Source: Actinobacillus arthritidis
GTDB taxonomy: Bacteria > Pseudomonadota > Gammaproteobacteria > Enterobacterales > Pasteurellaceae
Assembly (NCBI RefSeq): GCF_029774155.1
Contig: NZ_CP103833.1
Location: 1,116,001 to 1,180,000, forward strand
DNA length: 64,000 bases
Direction of reading: 5' to 3'
Part shown: piece by piece, positions 54,698 through 64,000 of the stretch
Position numbering within the stretch: position 1 is the first letter of the stretch
Layout: every line of letters begins with the position of its first letter
Program-made: the position numbers and the translations under genes
Notes under the pieces: model-generated
The model's input: only the letters and a program-made list of their open reading frames with translations
Told to the model about the DNA's origin: nothing
Databases searched by the model: none

Positions 54698-55138
54698 CTA
54701 TTTGCCTTGGGTCATTAACCCAGCATTTTTAATACCCGCATCTTTTAAAAGAACAATTCCTTTGATAACTTCTTCATAAGGAATATCTTTCTCTGCCGCC
54801 ACAAGGAAAAGCGTATTAGGATCTTTCTGGAATGCTTCACCGGCATACGCAACAACTTCTTGCTCACCTAACGCTTCCTGTCCACTACTCCCTTGTACAA
54901 AGTTACCGTCAATTTTTAATTTATATAAACCGACATCCGCAACTTGCAAAATGACGGGAGTTTTATCTTCATTAGATACCGATTGACTATGTTTATCTTC
55001 TGGTAAATTGACCTCAACACTTTGGCTGATAACCGGTGCAGTTGCCATGAAGATAAGCAATAGTACAAGCAATACGTCCAAAAATGGCACGATATTGATT
55101 TCAGATTTAATGTCATTACGTTTACGACGGTAAGACAT
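54698..55138 (-). CDS. tolR: Tol-Pal system protein TolR
   Basis: The 146-residue ExbD/TolR family protein has MSYRRKRNDIKSEINIVPFL at the start, then a single transmembrane helix with the proton-channel Asp (VPFLDVLLVLLLIFMATAP). A periplasmic dimerisation domain follows. With TolQ it harvests proton motive force to energise TolA. It sits between tolQ and tolA. Confidence 0.93.
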   Translation of the reverse strand: MSYRRKRNDIKSEINIVPFLDVLLVLLLIFMATAPVISQSVEVNLPEDKHSQSVSNEDKTPVILQVADVGLYKLKIDGNFVQGSSGQEALGEQEVVAYAGEAFQKDPNTLFLVAAEKDIPYEEVIKGIVLLKDAGIKNAGLMTQGK

Positions 55139-55166
55139 ATTTTCCTCTTATACATTAGTGAATAAA

Positions 55167-55195
55167 AGATCTGACCATATTAAGCGGTCAGATCT
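55167..55195. repeat. hairpin in the tolQ-tolR gap
   Basis: AGATCTGACC (55167-55176) and GGTCAGATCT (55186-55195) form a 10-bp perfect stem that includes an uptake-signal half (AAGCGGTCA). No T-run, so it is more likely an mRNA stability or attenuation element than a terminator. Confidence 0.6.
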
Positions 55196-55216
55196 CATGA
55201 GTTTTTTACTACTCGC

Positions 55217-55897
55217 TTATTTTTTAGAAAATGCTTGGCGATGTAAAATAGTAGTAAATTCATCAATAAAATTAGCATAATCTTGTTCTAGTTTATTTAC
55301 ACGTAAACTTAAACGATTGTATGCCATAACTGCTGGAATTGCGGCGAATAAGCCGATTGCTGTTGCAATCAAAGCTTCCGCAATACCCGGAGCAACTGAT
55401 TGTAAGGTTGCCTGTTTTACTGCACTTAAGCCCATAAATGAGTGCATAATCCCCCATACGGTACCGAATAAACCGATATAAGGACTGATTGAACCTACTG
55501 TTCCTAAAAATGGAATGTAGCTTTCTAAATTTTCAATTTCACGGTTTAACGCTAAATTCATCGCTCGGCTAGAACCTTTCATGGTCGCTTCAGGTGCATC
55601 CGAGTTTACTTGCTGTAAACGCATATACTCTTTAAAACCAGCATAGAAAATTTGCTCTGAACCGGTTAAGCCATCACGACGATTTTCTAAACCTTCATGT
55701 AAGCGATGTAAATCTTCACCTGACCAAAATTTATTTTCAAACGCTAACGCATCTTTCTTTGCCGCTGTTAAAATACGGCTACGTTGAATAATGACAGCCC
55801 AAGATAAAATTGAGAACGTGATTAAGATTAAAATAACAATCTTAACAACAATACTTGCCTGCATAAACAGCGAAACAAGGTTAAAATCAGTTTCCAT
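55217..55897 (-). CDS. tolQ: Tol-Pal system protein TolQ
   Basis: The 226-residue MotA/TolQ/ExbB proton-channel protein has three transmembrane helices (first: [20 protein letters not shown]; second and third around [20 protein letters not shown] and [20 protein letters not shown]) with the conserved Thr and Pro residues. It forms the stator with TolR. Confidence 0.95.
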   Translation of the reverse strand: METDFNLVSLFMQASIVVKIVILILITFSILSWAVIIQRSRILTAAKKDALAFENKFWSGEDLHRLHEGLENRRDGLTGSEQIFYAGFKEYMRLQQVNSDAPEATMKGSSRAMNLALNREIENLESYIPFLGTVGSISPYIGLFGTVWGIMHSFMGLSAVKQATLQSVAPGIAEALIATAIGLFAAIPAVMAYNRLSLRVNKLEQDYANFIDEFTTILHRQAFSKK

Positions 55898-55933
55898 TTA
55901 ATAGAACTCCGAATAAGTAATTTGTTTAAAAAA

Positions 55934-56323
55934 TTAGACCGCTTGTAGTGCCTGACGTATATCATCAGGGATCGCCACAGGCTTCATTTTTGTTAAATCA
56001 ACACTTGCAACGGTGACTTTTGCTTCACTTAAACAAATATCATCACGCCATAATTGTTGTTGAAATACAATCGTTGCTTTTTTTAACTCAGTTACGACTG
56101 TTTCGACTCTGAGTAAATCATCTAAACGAGCAGGAATTTTATAATCAATTTCTAATTTTTTTACGACAAAAGCAAATGAGCTGGCCAATAATTTTTGCTG
56201 AGAGAAGCCTACTTGGCGTAAATACTCTGTGCGTGCACGCTCAAAAAAACAGATGTAATTTGCATGGTAAACCACGCCTCCGGCATCCGTATCTTCATAA
56301 TAAACTCTAATCGGGAAATTCAT
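55934..56323 (-). CDS. ybgC: acyl-CoA thioesterase YbgC
   Basis: The 129-residue hotdog thioesterase starts MNFPIRVYYEDTDAGGVVYH, containing the catalytic Asp of the 4HBT family. It hydrolyses short-chain acyl-CoAs and is the usual first gene of the tol-pal cluster. ATG 56323 is used, as the longer frame starts with TTG and lacks alignment support. A terminator separates it from ybgE, so tol transcription probably starts between the two. Confidence 0.9.
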   Translation of the reverse strand: MNFPIRVYYEDTDAGGVVYHANYICFFERARTEYLRQVGFSQQKLLASSFAFVVKKLEIDYKIPARLDDLLRVETVVTELKKATIVFQQQLWRDDICLSEAKVTVASVDLTKMKPVAIPDDIRQALQAV

Positions 56324-56450
56324 TTGTATTCCAATATTCGTCAAAATGAAAAACGCCCAAAAATTAGGCGTAAATTGTGTGCTATTTTAGAGAGAGAAAA
56401 ATGGTTGTGCAATAGGGAAATGAAAATATTTTTTTATAAAAAAATTAATA

Positions 56451-56474
56451 AAAAAAGCGTAAGAAATCTTACGC
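56451..56474 (-). terminator. terminator of the cyd unit
   Basis: GCGTAAG (56457-56463), loop, CTTACGC (56468-56474); on the minus strand it is followed by six T, then AT-rich sequence. It lies immediately at the ybgE stop. Confidence 0.8.
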
Positions 56475-56765
56475 CTATCTTAATGAAATTAAATAACTCA
56501 ATGAACTAATGACAATTAAATAGCCTGTTATAGGTAAAAAGACTAGACGCCAAATCGCACTTTGAATTTCAAAGCCAATTCCATGAATCCACAAAATGGC
56601 CATGCCATAGAAAGCTAATATCGCTAAATAAGGGATATGCCCACCAAAATGCTGGGCAAATAGATTTGCATTCAGCAATATCATTGCAAATAGCACCCCG
56701 GCAAGAATAAAAGAAAGGGCCTTTAGCCAGCCCTTTCTTGTTAAATTATAGAGCGAATGAATCAT
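56475..56765 (-). CDS. ybgE: cyd operon protein YbgE
   Basis: The 96-residue product has three transmembrane helices (LSFILAGVLFAMILLNANLF, PYLAILAFYGMAILWIHGIG, LVFLPITGYLIVISSLSYLI) and the YbgE motif HGIGFEIQSAIWR. Function is not settled; it always accompanies cytochrome bd genes. It is located 11 bases after cydX. Confidence 0.85.
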   Translation of the reverse strand: MIHSLYNLTRKGWLKALSFILAGVLFAMILLNANLFAQHFGGHIPYLAILAFYGMAILWIHGIGFEIQSAIWRLVFLPITGYLIVISSLSYLISLR

Positions 56766-56776
56766 TCACTATAATC

Positions 56777-56875
56777 CTATTCGTCAAATTTGCCTGTTTT
56801 CTCAATGCTAACAGTAATTACCGTTGCAAAAAGAATCGCAAGTAAAACGCCTAATACCCAAGTTACATAAAACAT
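56777..56875 (-). CDS. cydX: cytochrome bd oxidase small subunit CydX
   Basis: The 32-residue product starts MFYVTWVLGVLLAILFATVI and ends TGKFDE. It is a single transmembrane helix, with the Y-x-x-W-x-x-G signature of CydX. AAGGAGATAAACAG precedes the ATG and cydB ends 12 bases upstream. CydX stabilises the haem environment of CydAB. Confidence 0.92.
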   Translation of the reverse strand: MFYVTWVLGVLLAILFATVITVSIEKTGKFDE

Positions 56876-56887
56876 CTGTTTATCTCC

Positions 56888-58025
56888 TTAGTATGCACTT
56901 GCTTTGTTATCTTCTAAATATTTAGCATCTAAGCGACCATACATTTTGATGTATGACCAAATAGTATAAGCTAATACTAAAGGCACAAAGATACACGCAA
57001 CAACTAACATTACTGTTAATGTATATTGACTTGCTGTTGAATCCCAAACCGTTAAGCTCATTTCAGGATGAGAAATTGACGGCATAATGAATGGGAACAT
57101 AGATACAGCCGCAGTAACAATAACCCCAACAAGCATAATTGATGATGAGAAGAATGCTAAGCCGGAACGATTCACTTTAGAAGCAACAATCGTTAATAAT
57201 GCACCTAATACCGCTAATGCAGGAACAACCCATAATACCGGCATCTCAGCAAAATTTCTGAACCATGCTTGCACTTTCAACCGCAACTGTTTTATTAGTT
57301 AAGAATGATTGTGCATTGTGATCTAAATCACTTGTGATCACAAAGCCATCCTTAAACGATAACCAAACACCCGCTAATACAAACGCAACTAATACGACTG
57401 CCGCAGTAACTTGAGCGGTTGCTCTCGCACGGTTACGCAAATCACCGGTCGTTTTCATTTGTAACCATGTCGCACCTTGTGTAGTTAACATCATTAAGCT
57501 TACTACACCACATAATAATGCGAACGGATTTAATAAACCAAAGAATGAACCTGTATATACTACTTGGTTAAGGTTATTAAATTCGAATGGTACGCCTTGT
57601 AATAAATTACCGAATGCAACACCGAAAATTAATGACGGAACAAAACCACCGACAAATAAACCCCAGTCCCAAGCATTACGCCATTTCGGGCTATCTACTT
57701 TAGCACGATATTCAAAACCTACCGGACGGAAAAATAACGCCGCTAGCACTAGAATCATCGCTAAATAGAAACCGGAGAATGATGTCGCATAAACCGTAGG
57801 CCATGCGACAAAAATCGCACCACCAGCTGTTAATAACCATACTTGGTTACCATCCCAGTGCGGAGCAATGGTATTAATCATTACTCGACGTTCAACATTA
57901 CTTTTACCAATCACCGGTAGTAATGTTAATACGCCCATATCAAAACCGTCTGTAATCGCAAAGCCGATTAGCAATACGACAATCAGAATCCACCAAATAA
58001 AGCGGAGAATTTCATAATCGATCAT
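56888..58025 (-). CDS. cydB: cytochrome bd quinol oxidase subunit II, frameshifted in the sequence
   Basis: The eight-helix CydB starts MIDYEILRFIWWILIVVLLI, with FAITDGFDMGV and HWDGNQVWLLTAGGAIFVAW. The frame breaks at plus-strand GCTTGC 57267-57272; deleting one base gives VESAAWFRNFAEMPVLW and a 378-residue protein of normal length. Second half FPFIMPSI and VLAYTIWSYIKMYGR are intact. It forms the oxidase with CydA and CydX. Confidence 0.93.
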
Positions 58026-58037
58026 TGTACACTCCTA

Positions 58038-59587
58038 TTATTTTGTAGATTGTTCAAAATGATAACGACCAGTCTTTAATGCACTTGGACCAAGTCTGCC
58101 ATATTTAAACATTAAATACATCTCAACCACGAGGAAGATAGTATATAAGCCGCAAAGTAAACCGATAGAAATCCAAAGGTCTGTTGTAGTCAATGCAGAA
58201 TTAGACACGCCTGTTGGTAACATTTCATAAATTGCCCAAGGTTGACGACCGTATTCTGCTAGGAACCAACCTGACTCAATTGCAATCCATGGAAGCGGAA
58301 TACCCCATAACATTGCTCTTAAGAATAAACGGTTTTTACCAACGGTACCACGTACGTTTTGGAAGAATGCGAAACCAATTAATAGAAGCATTAAACCACC
58401 AGAAGCCATCATTGCACGGAATGCCCAGAATGTTGGACCAACATTAGGAATGGTGCTTGCCGCACTTTTTGGATTTGCTCTTCAGTCGCATCAACTACAT
58501 TCGGCGTATATTGTTTAAGTAATAAGCCGAAACCTAAATCTTTTTGTACTGCTTTAAATGCTTCTTTTTCTTCTGCAGTATAGTTACCCGCACGTAATTT
58601 TTCGAGTAACGCATATGCTTGAATACCGGTACGAACACGTTGTTCGTTGATTGCACGAATATCTTTTAAACCTTTAATTTCAGTATCAAAAGAACGTGTT
58701 GCAATAATACCTGCCATATATGGAATATGAATTGAAAATTCATTTTTCATTTCAGCGGTATTAGGAATTACAAATGCATTCCATGCCGCTGGAGCCGGTT
58801 GAGTTTCAAACTCACCTTCCATTGCCGCTAATTTAGTAGGTTGTGCTTTACCGATTTCGTAACCAGATTCATCACCCATAATTAACACAGCAAGAATCGC
58901 CATTAAACCAAAGCTTGCACCTACCGAGAATGAACGTTTTGCAAAACCGAGATCCTGACCTTTTAAGATATAGTAAGCACTAATACCCAATACAAATACC
59001 GCACCGCAAGTATAACCTGCTGTTACCGTATGTAAGAATTTAGATTGTGTTACTGGGTTTAATACGAGATCAGAGAAACTTACAAGTTCCATTCGCATGG
59101 TTTCGAAGTTAAATTCAGAACCAACCGGATTCTGCATCCAACCATTCGCAACAAGGATCCATAATGCTGAGAAGTTAGAACCGAATGCAACCGCATAAGT
59201 CGCAAGTAAGTGTTTACCTTTTGATAAACGATCCCAACCGAAGAAGAATAAACCAATGAAAGTTGACTCTAAGAAGAACGCCATTAAGCCTTCAATTGCT
59301 AATGGAGCACCAAAGATATCGCCCACATAGTGAGAATAATATGACCAGTTCATACCAAACTGGAATTCCATTGTAATACCAGTTGTTACACCAAGGGCAA
59401 AGTTAATACCGAATAACTTACCCCAGAATTTAGTCATATCTTTATAAACTTCTTTTCCTGTCGTTACATAAAGTGTTTCCATTACAACGAGAACGAAAGA
59501 AAGACCTAATGTTAACGGCACAAATAAGAAGTGATAGAGAGCAGTTAAAGCAAACTGCAAACGCGAGAGTTCAACAACGTCTAACAT
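58038..59587 (-). CDS. cydA: cytochrome bd quinol oxidase subunit I, frameshifted in the sequence
   Basis: CydA carries haems b558, b595 and d. The start [20 protein letters not shown] includes the haem b595 His; the GRQPW motif ([17 protein letters not shown]) and a long Q-loop (residues 250-385) are visible. The frame is lost in the T-run 58466-58470; adding one base gives [20 protein letters not shown] and 516 residues. AGAGGTCTGAG precedes the ATG. It is the first gene of cydA-cydB-cydX-ybgE. Confidence 0.94.
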
Positions 59588-59760
59588 CTCAGACCTCTTA
59601 TAAAGTATAATAAAATTTATTTATAGATTATTCTGAATACGAATAATCACCCCAACAAAATTTTGACCTAAAACAACCATATAACCACAAATAGGTATAT
59701 GCTTTTTTAGAATCTACATTCCATTCTACCTTGAATTTAATAAATTAAAAATAGTCGATT

Positions 59761-59776
59761 TGTTACATCGATCACA
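59761..59776. promoter_or_regulatory. CRP-like site upstream of cydA
   Basis: TGTTACATCGATCACA matches nine of ten conserved CRP positions, about 175 bp before cydA. The 459-base space between cydA and the next gene holds this site, a FNR-like site and AT-rich sequence, with no gene visible. Confidence 0.5.
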
Positions 59777-59898
59777 TTTCTAGCCAAAACTTTGAAACAA
59801 TGTTAAAAGTTAGATTATTTTCACTCATATTTTTATAACTTTTCTTTAGCATCCCTACCTTTTATGGAGTATGTCTTTCTACACTTTTATGATTAGTT

Positions 59899-59912
59899 TT
59901 GATATTGGTCAA
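59899..59912. promoter_or_regulatory. FNR-like site
   Basis: TTGATATTGGTCAA agrees with the FNR consensus TTGAT-N4-ATCAA at nine of ten positions. It could regulate cydA (310 bp away) or the small exported protein gene (135 bp downstream). Confidence 0.5.
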
Positions 59913-60046
59913 ATAAAATGATCGAAAAGATCCAAAAAATTTGCTATTTAATAATGACTTTTATTTCTTGTTTGTTATAATCGAAGAAATCCAAACTATG
60001 CACCAAACGATAGTTTTTAACTATAATTGAAAAAGGTAAAACCATA

Positions 60047-60379
60047 ATGTTAAAAAAAGTTCTTATTTCAACTTTCGCTAGCTTCATACTGGCATTCACA
60101 GCACAAACAGCGATGGCAGAGGTGAAAACTTCTTCACTTTCTATGGCAAAACCTTCTGTAAATCAAAGATTGCCAACACAATGCCAAAGAATGTTTAGTG
60201 TTGCAGATAAACTTGTTTCCGATGCGGAAAAACAACCCGGTACACATACCCAAGTTGCTAAAATGAAAAGTAAGTTATCTTCTACAAGACAACAAATCCT
60301 AAAAATGGAAACTGAAATGCAACAAAAAAGTTGTAATAAAGGTTTAACCGCTTTAAACACACTGAAACAAAAACATTAA
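60047..60379 (+). CDS. small exported protein of unknown function
   Basis: The 110-residue product has a signal peptide (MLKKVLISTFASFILAFTAQ, cleaved after AMA) and a mature helical domain with two Cys (PTQCQRMF and QKSCNKG) that could form a disulfide. It resembles small Pasteurellaceae periplasmic proteins grouped as DUF5339, from memory. AAAAAGG leads to the ATG, and TATAAT (60022-60027) gives a -10 close by. It is monocistronic with its own terminator. Confidence 0.6.
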   Translation: MLKKVLISTFASFILAFTAQTAMAEVKTSSLSMAKPSVNQRLPTQCQRMFSVADKLVSDAEKQPGTHTQVAKMKSKLSSTRQQILKMETEMQQKSCNKGLTALNTLKQKH

Positions 60380-60403
60380 TCGTTTAGCCCTAAATTATTT
60401 AAC

Positions 60404-60440
60404 CGAGCATTAATTACTAAAAAGATGCTCGTTTTTTTTA
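60404..60440 (+). terminator. terminator of the exported-protein gene
   Basis: CGAGCAT (60404-60410) and ATGCTCG (60425-60431) followed by eight or nine T. Confidence 0.85.
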
Positions 60441-60474
60441 TTGCTTTTAATTTGTAAAAAAATCAGAAAATTTG

Positions 60475-60483
60475 ACCGCTTGT
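60475..60483 (-). repeat. uptake signal sequence
   Basis: ACCGCTTGT with AAAATTTG beside it, between two terminators. Confidence 0.7.
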
Positions 60484-60487
60484 AAGG

Positions 60488-60527
60488 CGTAAAAAAACTC
60501 TGGGAAATTTTCCCAGAGTTTTTTTAC
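60488..60527. terminator. terminator of groESL
   Basis: CGTAAAAAAACTCTGGGAAA and its exact inverse, with a TTTTTTT run on either strand, about 20 bases after the groEL stop. Confidence 0.88.
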
Positions 60528-60545
60528 GTCAGCTGGAGGGATGAA

Positions 60546-62197
<1,652 letters not shown>

Positions 62198-62251
62198 CTA
62201 TAAATTATTTATTCAATTTGCAAAAAATTAGTGAAAACTGACCGCTTGTCA

Positions 62252-62542
62252 CTACTCTACGATTGCTAAAATATCGTTTTCAGAAAGAATTAACACTTCT
62301 TCACCGTCAATTTTTTCTGATTTCACACCATAACCTTCGTTGAAGATAACGACATCACCAACTTTTACCGCTAATGCTTGCACAGAACCATTATCTAATA
62401 AACGACCTGTACCCACTGCAATTACTTTACCGCGTGTAGATTTTGTTGCCGCTGAGCCGGTTAAAACGATACCGCCGGCAGAACGTGTTTCTACTTCTTC
62501 ACGTTTTAAAATTACTTTATCGTGTAATGGACGAAGAGTCAT
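62252..62542 (-). CDS. groES: co-chaperonin GroES
   Basis: The 96-residue lid of GroEL starts [20 protein letters not shown], with the mobile loop [15 protein letters not shown] 62542 is the family start; GAGGGAAACAG lies upstream. groEL follows after 63 bases, in which an uptake signal (62241-62249) is found. Confidence 0.95.
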   Translation of the reverse strand: MTLRPLHDKVILKREEVETRSAGGIVLTGSAATKSTRGKVIAVGTGRLLDNGSVQALAVKVGDVVIFNEGYGVKSEKIDGEEVLILSENDILAIVE

Positions 62543-62605
62543 TGTCTGTTTCCCTCTATTAAGCTTAAAAAATTTCGCACGCAGAATTGCGTGCAACGAT
62601 TACCA

Positions 62606-62633
62606 ACATTGGGGCAGATTATCAGCTTTCAAG
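62606..62633 (-). promoter_or_regulatory. sigma-32 heat-shock promoter of groESL
   Basis: On the minus strand CTTGAAA (62633-62627), 12-13 bases, CCCCAATGT (62614-62606). It lies about 65 bases before the groES start; no CIRCE inverted repeat is seen. Confidence 0.75.
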
Positions 62634-62690
62634 TTACTTTTGCAAAATTTTATGCAAAAGCAACCGCTTTCGTCTGATTTTTAGGCAATA

Positions 62691-62717
62691 AAAAAGAGCA
62701 TCTCAAATGAAATGCTC
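62691..62717 (-). terminator. terminator of the mutT unit
   Basis: GAGCAT (62696-62701) and ATGCTC (62712-62717); on the minus strand followed by six T. Confidence 0.75.
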
Positions 62718-62724
62718 CGTACTG

Positions 62725-63123
62725 TTAAGCTTCTAATTTTAAACGTTGGATTAAACGGCTATTTGCCGGCGGAAATTCGCTCTCATCCAAATCAGCTTGA
62801 GCAACCCAAAAGCCTTCTTGACCTTCACGTCCAAACGGTTCACCAACCCATTCTTCCACTAGATAGAAGAAAAACTCAATCACTTTGGTCGGATAATCAA
62901 AACGAAACGACTCATAAGGGAAAGCACTTAACACGTGAATCCCGATTTCCTCTTCCAACTCACGCTTTAATGCCTCTTCCGGTGTTTCTCCCGTATCCAC
63001 TTTACCACCGGGAAACTCCAATGCTTGTGCAAAATCTTGTCCTTCAAGTCTTTGGGTTAAATAAATCTGTCCAAATTCATTGCGGATAATGCCGGTCGCA
63101 ACTTGGATTGTGGGCTTATTCAT
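62725..63123 (-). CDS. mutT: MutT-family 8-oxo-dGTP diphosphatase
   Basis: The 132-residue Nudix hydrolase starts MNKPTIQVATGIIRNEFGQI. The Nudix box is GGKVDTGETPEEALKRELEE plus EIG. LEFPGGKV and YPTKVIEFFFYLV fit MutT. It removes oxidised dGTP. ATG 63123 overlaps the preceding stop by four bases (ATGA) and AAGGAAAATAC precedes it, so it is coupled to the glycosyltransferase gene. Confidence 0.9.
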   Translation of the reverse strand: MNKPTIQVATGIIRNEFGQIYLTQRLEGQDFAQALEFPGGKVDTGETPEEALKRELEEEIGIHVLSAFPYESFRFDYPTKVIEFFFYLVEEWVGEPFGREGQEGFWVAQADLDESEFPPANSRLIQRLKLEA

Positions 63124-64000
63124 GTATTTTCCTTGAGAATTTGTTGTAATTGTTGTTGGATATTTTTTATCACAGATTGCCAATTAAGACTAGCCTCTTG
63201 GCGAAAAAGTTTCACACTGTCATACCACGGACTATCTTGACGAGTTAACAACCAGCGAAAATCCGGGTAATAACTTAACATAATCCAAGTCGGTTTGCCC
63301 ATTGCGGCGACCAAATGGGCGACAGACGTATCAACGCTGATCACAAGATCCATTTGGGCAATTAATGCGGCGGTATCTGAAAAATCACCAATATCTTGTC
63401 GCCAAATATGCAAATTTTCGAATAAATCAGACCGCTTGTAATCCGCTTCGTTTAGCTCTTTTTGCAAACAATGGAAATCAGCATCTAACGCAAACAACTG
63501 TGAAAACAGCTCAAAGGGCAAACTGCGGGAAGCATTCCGATTATGTTTTGCCGATCCCGCCCAAACCACACCGATTTTCAAGCGTTTTAGCGAACTACAA
63601 GCGGTTATTTTTGTGTGCCATTTTGCAAGAAACTCCGGTTGTGCTTGTAAATAACCGCTTGAATAAGGAATATTTTCAAGTGTACTGCCAAATACTAAAG
63701 GCGCACTTAACATCGGCAAATGGTATGCCAGCCCCGAAATTCGCCCACCGTTTTGCATGGTTTCAATGCCGTATTGCGCTAAATTATAATTGAGTAAATT
63801 TTCAATGCCGCTATGATTAAGCACCACCACATTTAAGCCTTGACGTTTCATTTCCAAGGCATAACGTACAAACTGAATGTTATCGCCGAATCCTTGTTCT
63901 ACGTGAAACAAGATTTTAGCATCACCGATATTTTCCCCTCGCCATTGCGGAATATTAATTTCCAGCGGTTCAAAAGCAGGCAAACCGGTTTGCCAACGCC
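63120..64000 (-). CDS. glycosyltransferase-9-like protein, partial
   Basis: The frame is open to the right edge (residues RWQTGLPAFEP before the first TTG), so the N-terminus is missing. The C-terminal part carries HVEQGFGDNIQFVRYALEMK, GVVWAGSAKHNRN and ISVDTSVAHLVAAMGKPTWI, typical of the GT-B fold proteins with a heptosyltransferase-like C-terminus that often have N-terminal TPR repeats. Substrate is unknown. Coupled to mutT by an ATGA overlap. Confidence 0.75.
   Translation of the reverse strand, partial: RWQTGLPAFEPLEINIPQWRGENIGDAKILFHVEQGFGDNIQFVRYALEMKRQGLNVVVLNHSGIENLLNYNLAQYGIETMQNGGRISGLAYHLPMLSAPLVFGSTLENIPYSSGYLQAQPEFLAKWHTKITACSSLKRLKIGVVWAGSAKHNRNASRSLPFELFSQLFALDADFHCLQKELNEADYKRSDLFENLHIWRQDIGDFSDTAALIAQMDLVISVDTSVAHLVAAMGKPTWIMLSYYPDFRWLLTRQDSPWYDSVKLFRQEASLNWQSVIKNIQQQLQQILKENT

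Overview
The window is a stretch of Pasteurellaceae chromosome. The base composition is moderately AT-rich. The uptake-signal core ACAAGCGGT (or ACCGCTTGT) recurs throughout, usually next to TTTGCAAA, which is the uptake-sequence type of the Actinobacillus pleuropneumoniae / Mannheimia / Haemophilus ducreyi branch. The gene content (menC, lptD, hktE-type catalase, nrdAB, gal-lac cluster, dusC, cyd-tol, groESL) fits Actinobacillus, and I infer A. pleuropneumoniae or a close relative. Almost every gene is ordinary core chromosome. I see no prophage, integrase, CRISPR array, rRNA or tRNA.

Layout. 1-4.3 kb: end of a TorD-family chaperone gene, a broken lipoprotein gene, bcr-rsuA, and menC with an acetyltransferase gene. 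4.3-8.5 kb: purH under a PurR box, convergent with lptD. 8.5-19.8 kb: yihI-DUF2489-hemN, yidE and gltS back to back, yacL, glnE, yciI-yciA-yciB-yciC. 19.9-31.2 kb: yfbV, ttcA, periplasmic alpha-amylase malS, a YuiF-like transporter, xthA, htpG, catalase, and a membrane metallophosphoesterase. 31.3-35 kb: nrdA-nrdB behind two NrdR boxes. 35-46.4 kb: a galactoside island made of a LacI-family regulator, a LacY/RafB-type symporter, a GH36 alpha-galactosidase, galT, galK, galM and lacZ. Two transcription units of the island share an identical repressor operator and carry CRP sites. 46.4-51.5 kb: ycjF, a decayed GxxExxY-gene element with terminal inverted repeats, dusC, yjdF, djlA and an EamA transporter. 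51.6-59.6 kb: the conserved cydA-cydB-cydX-ybgE / ybgC-tolQ-tolR-tolA-tolB-pal block. 60-64 kb: a small exported protein, groES-groEL, a MutT-family gene and a truncated glycosyltransferase gene.

Sequence quality shapes the reading. At least a dozen indispensable or housekeeping genes (hemN, glnE, htpG, nrdA, tolA, pal, cydA, cydB, groEL and others) carry one to three small indels. In seven places the change is the same: GCAGCA reads as GCAAGCA. A live cell could not carry all of these, so I treat them as systematic consensus errors and annotate the genes across the shifts. Start codons were moved downstream of the longest open frame wherever a ribosome-binding site and family alignment required it.

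The most unusual non-core features are the GxxExxY pseudogene flanked by inverted copies of an ACCACGGAATACAC repeat (related copies elsewhere in the window), a triple hairpin between nrdA and nrdB, and a DusC whose active-site cysteine is replaced.
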